Source: CAYNLY01 sp964398225 (lineage in GTDB: Bacteria; Pseudomonadota; Zetaproteobacteria; Mariprofundales; Mariprofundaceae). From it: a stretch of 7,766 nucleotides of DNA. The notes under the pieces are model-generated. The model made no database searches and was not told where the DNA came from. It saw only the letters and a program-made list of their open reading frames with translations. This document shows, in pieces, positions 5,242-7,766 of this stretch (position 1 is the first letter of the stretch; each line of letters begins with the position of its first letter). The stretch spans positions 1 to 7,766 of the forward strand of contig CAYNLY010000062.1 of the NCBI GenBank assembly GCA_964398225.1, written 5' to 3'. A program made the translations under genes and the position numbers.

Positions 5242-6412
5242 GGGCCTCGGCCTGCTCGCCTCTCCACCACAGGCGGATGGCGTCCCATTGCCGGCCCAGC
5301 CAGCCGGCGCGGGCAACACTGCGGGTTGCCACCATCGGAATCCGGGCGAGCACCTCCGGCGCCCCGGAATCGCGGAGCACGGCCTCGATCACGCCCACCT
5401 GCTGGCCCTTTTCCACGGGCGCCTTCAGCGGGGCATCGTACTGGAGGCGAAAGGCGAGCTTCGACTCGAGTCCGCGCGGCACCGTCACCCAGACCGGATG
5501 CTCGGGCTTCAGCCAGATCATGTCTTCCTCGCCTTCGAAGATTTCGACCTGCCGGCGGATGTCGCGCTCGGCCGGGCGGACGGTGGCGAAGTTGCGGAAG
5601 CCGAACTGAAGCAGAATCTTCGACTGGCGCGCACGCTCGCGGTCGGAGCGGGCACCAAACACGGCCGTCACCAGCCTCTGAACGCCGCGCTGCGCCGAGG
5701 CCACTAGGCAGTAGCCGGCTTCCTCCGTGTGTCCGGTCTTGATGCCGTCGGCATCCGGATAGGTCCACAGAAGCCGGTTCCGGTTCGGCTGCGTGATGCC
5801 GGCGTAGGTGTATTCCTTTTCGCTGAAGATCGGATAAAAGTCCGGAAAGTCGCGCCAGAGCGCGGCGCCCAGCCGGGCCATGTCGATCGCCGAGCTGTAG
5901 TGACCGTCCTCCGGAAAACCGGTCGCGTTCGCAAAGTGGGTATGGGTAAGCCCCAGCTCTTTGGCCTTGGCGTTCATCCGCTGGACGAAAGCCTCCTCGG
6001 ATCCCGCCAGATGCTCGGCCAGCGCGATGCAGGCGTCGTTTCCGGAAAGCGTGGCGATGCCGTGAAGCAGCTCCTCGACCGTCGGATGCATCGAGGGATC
6101 GAGAAACATCGTGCTGCCGCCGATCTTCCAGGCCTTGCGGCTGACGTTGACGCGCTCATCCAGCCTCAGCCGACCCAGCTTCAGATCCTCGAAGGCCAGA
6201 TACAGCGTCATCATCTTCGTAAGGCTTGCCGGCGGCAGCTTTTCCTCGGCGTTGTGGCTGGCCAGAACCTGGCCCGAGCGGGCATCGAGCATCGCCCAGG
6301 CCCGGGCGTCGATCTGAGGGGATACGGGCCAGACGACGGCCTCGGCGTTTGGAGCGAGCAGGCCAAGAATGAGCCAGGCCGCAGGCAGCCAGGCAAGACG
6401 TCCGATTACCAT
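5234..6412 (-). CDS. D-alanyl-D-alanine carboxypeptidase (PBP5/6 type)
   Basis: A 392-residue low-molecular-weight penicillin-binding protein that removes the terminal D-Ala from peptidoglycan pentapeptides in the periplasm. The N-terminus is a signal peptide (hydrophobic 6-20, likely cut after APNAEA at about A25). The serine peptidase S11 motifs are intact: SLTK (S63 nucleophile, K66), SGN (123-125) and KTG (225-227). After the catalytic domain, residues from about 280 to 365 fit the PBP5 C-terminal beta domain. The tail (WLGRQWDAIRLWW and following) is rich in Trp and Arg and looks like the amphipathic helix that anchors PBP5-type proteins to the membrane. The frame is open far upstream, over the pseudouridine synthase gene, but AGGAGG 7 bases before the ATG at 6412 and the signal peptide fix the start. 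It overlaps its upstream neighbour by 7 bases (ATGGTAA). It could be called dacA or dacC, which I cannot distinguish. Confidence 0.95.
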   Translation of the reverse strand: MVIGRLAWLPAAWLILGLLAPNAEAVVWPVSPQIDARAWAMLDARSGQVLASHNAEEKLPPASLTKMMTLYLAFEDLKLGRLRLDERVNVSRKAWKIGGSTMFLDPSMHPTVEELLHGIATLSGNDACIALAEHLAGSEEAFVQRMNAKAKELGLTHTHFANATGFPEDGHYSSAIDMARLGAALWRDFPDFYPIFSEKEYTYAGITQPNRNRLLWTYPDADGIKTGHTEEAGYCLVASAQRGVQRLVTAVFGARSDRERARQSKILLQFGFRNFATVRPAERDIRRQVEIFEGEEDMIWLKPEHPVWVTVPRGLESKLAFRLQYDAPLKAPVEKGQQVGVIEAVLRDSGAPEVLARIPMVATRSVARAGWLGRQWDAIRLWWRGEQAEARD

Positions 6413-7266
6413 TGCCAGTCCTCCTCGGGCTCCGCCCGCCAGGTGTGAATCGCATCGAATGCGGGCGGACCCAGCGTCAGGGTTTGGGCGTGCAGCATCA
6501 GGCGGGGGTGCGCTCTGCCCCCGTAGCGGCGGTCGCCAAGAATGGGGCATCCTAATGAGGCAAGGTGAACGCGCAATTGATGGGTGCGACCGGTCCGGGG
6601 GCGGAGCTCGAGCAGCGCCCTCGGCCCCCGGCGCTCCAGCACACGGGCCAGCGTGCGGCTCGGCCGCCCTTCGGGGTCCACGCGAAACCTGCCCGCGGCA
6701 TCCCGCCGCTTCGAGATCGGCAGCGCGATGTCCCGTTCCTGCCAGGAAGGCGCAGGCTCGACCACGGCAAGATACCGCTTGTCGGCGGCTTCGGCCCAGC
6801 AGCGCTGAATACGCACGGCCGCAGCCGGACGGGTGGCCAGCAGCAACACTCCGGAGGTGCCGCGATCCAGCCGGTGCACGGGAACGACGGACTCCGGTCT
6901 CAGGCCGAGGTGGGCGGCCAGTTCCCAGGGCAGCGTGCCGGTCAGGCGGTGCAGCGCGGCCTGGGCGTACTGGCCCGATCTCTTGTGCACGGCGACGAGG
7001 TCTCCGGTGCGTTCCAGAATCTGTTCCGGCTCGAAGGGGACGAGCACTTCGTCTTCGAGCAGCACGACGCGAAGCCTTTGGCCTGCGCGCACCTTGCGGG
7101 AGCAGGTCCGGATCCGCCGGCCGTCCAGATAGACGCCGCCGTCCTCGATCGCCCGGCGGACGCGCCGCCGGCTGAGCCCCAGCAGATGCGCGGCGGCCTG
7201 ATCGAGGCGCATGCCGGCCGCAGTTTCGGGGATGCGGATCGAAAGGTCGGAGAACGCGCGGGTCAA
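6406..7266 (-). CDS. RluA-family pseudouridine synthase with S4 domain
   Basis: A 286-residue RNA-modifying enzyme that isomerises uridine to pseudouridine, probably in 23S rRNA like RluC and RluD. An S4 RNA-binding domain covers about residues 19-70 (MRLDQAAAHLLGLSRRRVRR, then GGVYLDGRR). The catalytic domain carries HRLDRGTSG with catalytic D134, and RTGRTHQLRVHLASLGCPILGD near residues 230-250. The first catalytic-domain motif, usually like NKPxG, reads HKRSG (94-98) here, which is unusual. The start is TTG at 7266, overlapping the stop of the upstream LOG gene in TTGA. No strong ribosome binding site is visible, so translation probably relies on coupling. The only internal ATG (7212) would cut into the beginning of the S4 domain. 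The specific target uridine is not predictable, so no symbol is given. Confidence 0.9.
   Translation of the reverse strand: MTRAFSDLSIRIPETAAGMRLDQAAAHLLGLSRRRVRRAIEDGGVYLDGRRIRTCSRKVRAGQRLRVVLLEDEVLVPFEPEQILERTGDLVAVHKRSGQYAQAALHRLTGTLPWELAAHLGLRPESVVPVHRLDRGTSGVLLLATRPAAAVRIQRCWAEAADKRYLAVVEPAPSWQERDIALPISKRRDAAGRFRVDPEGRPSRTLARVLERRGPRALLELRPRTGRTHQLRVHLASLGCPILGDRRYGGRAHPRLMLHAQTLTLGPPAFDAIHTWRAEPEEDWQW
6420..6425 (-). promoter_or_regulatory. Ribosome binding site of the carboxypeptidase gene
   Basis: Read on the minus strand, a full AGGAGG consensus lies 7 bases before the ATG at 6412, within the last codons of the pseudouridine synthase gene. It is the strongest such site in the operon and suggests that this gene is translated well independently of its neighbour. 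Confidence 0.88.
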
Positions 7267-7766
7267 GGGGCGTTGCAGGATGCCCGGTAGGCCTCAAGCT
7301 CCCGTTCGACGTCGTCCGGAGTCCGGCAGAGGCGGACAAACGCGAACGCATCCTCGGCGCTCAGCACGAGCCGGCCTTCGAGATGCGCGATGATTTCGGG
7401 CCACATCCGGCCGAAAAGCAGCAGGGGGCGGCGTTCGAGCACGCGGATCGCGAGAAGGTCCCAGCTCATCGCAAGCTCGGCGAGCGTGCCCAGGCCGCCC
7501 GGCAGAACGAGGTAGGCGTCCGCATCCTCGATCAGGCTGCGCATGCGGTCGAAGAAGTCCCGCGCGCGGATTTCCTCGCTCAGCGTCGAGTCCGGCGGGG
7601 TCGGAAAACGCGCGAGCGTGACGCCGCGCACGTGGCCGCCGCCTGCCCGAATGCCCTCGGAGAACGCCGCCATCATGCCCTGGTGGCCGCCGGTGATCCC
7701 GTCCCAGCCCTGGCGGCCGAGGCGTTCGGCGAGCTTGCGGACCTGCCGGTATTCCTCGTCTTCCGG
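7263..7766 (-). CDS. LOG-family (TIGR00730-like) protein, 5' end outside window
   Basis: The visible 167 C-terminal residues belong to the LOG family (lysine decarboxylase-like Rossmann fold), whose characterised members cleave nucleoside 5'-monophosphates to a free base and ribose 5-phosphate, including activation of cytokinin nucleotides. Evidence is TGGHQGMMAAF, matching the family's TGGGxGxMxA loop, and MRSLIEDADAYLVLPGGLGT followed by LAEL, which holds the PGGxGTxxE signature with its upstream Arg. SWDLLAIRVLERRPLLLFG matches the following region of the family. The frame is open through base 7766, so the gene continues beyond the window; the internal ATG at 7676 would remove the first glycine-rich loop and is not the start. 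It is the most upstream visible gene of the operon, and its TGA overlaps the TTG of the next gene. True substrates in bacteria are poorly known. Confidence 0.88.
   Translation of the reverse strand, partial: PEDEEYRQVRKLAERLGRQGWDGITGGHQGMMAAFSEGIRAGGGHVRGVTLARFPTPPDSTLSEEIRARDFFDRMRSLIEDADAYLVLPGGLGTLAELAMSWDLLAIRVLERRPLLLFGRMWPEIIAHLEGRLVLSAEDAFAFVRLCRTPDDVERELEAYRASCNAP

Noticed and set aside
4609..5742. A 377-residue plus-strand frame antisense to the HAD and carboxypeptidase genes
   Set aside because: The product is Arg/Ala/Pro/Gly-rich without motifs, and both genes opposite it have complete catalytic signatures.
6413..7351. N-terminal extension of the carboxypeptidase frame up to 7351 (705 residues in total)
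   Set aside because: The extension covers the pseudouridine synthase in another frame and shows no domain. AGGAGG, ATG at 6412 and a signal peptide define the real start.
7674..7676. ATG at 7676 as start of the LOG-family gene
   Set aside because: The frame stays open to the window edge, and the preceding codons encode the conserved TGG part of the family's glycine-rich loop, so the real start is outside the window.
1..7766. tRNA, rRNA, CRISPR, insertion sequence, attachment site or toxin-antitoxin module
   Set aside because: No such signature is visible. Nearly all bases are in the eight genes, and the gaps (2, 59 and 73 bases) are too short apart from the promoter and hairpin described.

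Overview
The window is a compact, GC-rich stretch of bacterial chromosome holding eight protein-coding genes and almost no non-coding sequence. The gene set points to a Gram-negative bacterium that uses glutathione, most likely in Pseudomonadota: GloB, Hsp33, a PBP5-type carboxypeptidase, an RluA-family pseudouridine synthase and an AhpC/Prx1 peroxiredoxin. I cannot place it below phylum. No mobile element, tRNA, rRNA, CRISPR array, origin or phage gene is visible, and there is no gene-free stretch over 300 bases; the longest gap is 73 bases.

Left part (1-1988): a Kef-type CPA2 cation:proton antiporter on + converges on a glyoxalase II gene (gloB) on -. Their stop codons interlock in a single CTAG. 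Middle (1991-3751): gloB is head-to-head with a ZnT9-like cation diffusion facilitator gene, with 2 to 29 bases between them depending on the gloB start. The transporter gene is followed on the same strand by a 2-Cys peroxiredoxin, which has a plausible sigma-70 promoter of its own in the 59-base gap. A strong GC-rich hairpin then separates the peroxiredoxin from the convergent block.

Right part (3752-7766): five genes on - form one operon in which every junction overlaps. In transcription order they are a LOG-family protein (5' end outside the window), an RluA-family pseudouridine synthase (TTG start, 4-base overlap), a secreted D-Ala-D-Ala carboxypeptidase (7-base overlap), a Gph-like HAD phosphatase (GTG start, 8-base overlap) and Hsp33 (25-base overlap).

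The genes read as housekeeping and stress defence. GloB finishes methylglyoxal detoxification, peroxiredoxin removes peroxides, Hsp33 is the redox-switched holdase chaperone, and the two transporters handle monovalent and divalent cations. The other operon members act on nucleotides or phosphate esters, RNA and peptidoglycan. I found no convincing new multi-gene system. The points worth a second look are the gene junctions, a divergent metal site in the CDF protein, an apparent insertion in the peroxiredoxin and an exact 21-base repeat encoding part of a membrane helix.
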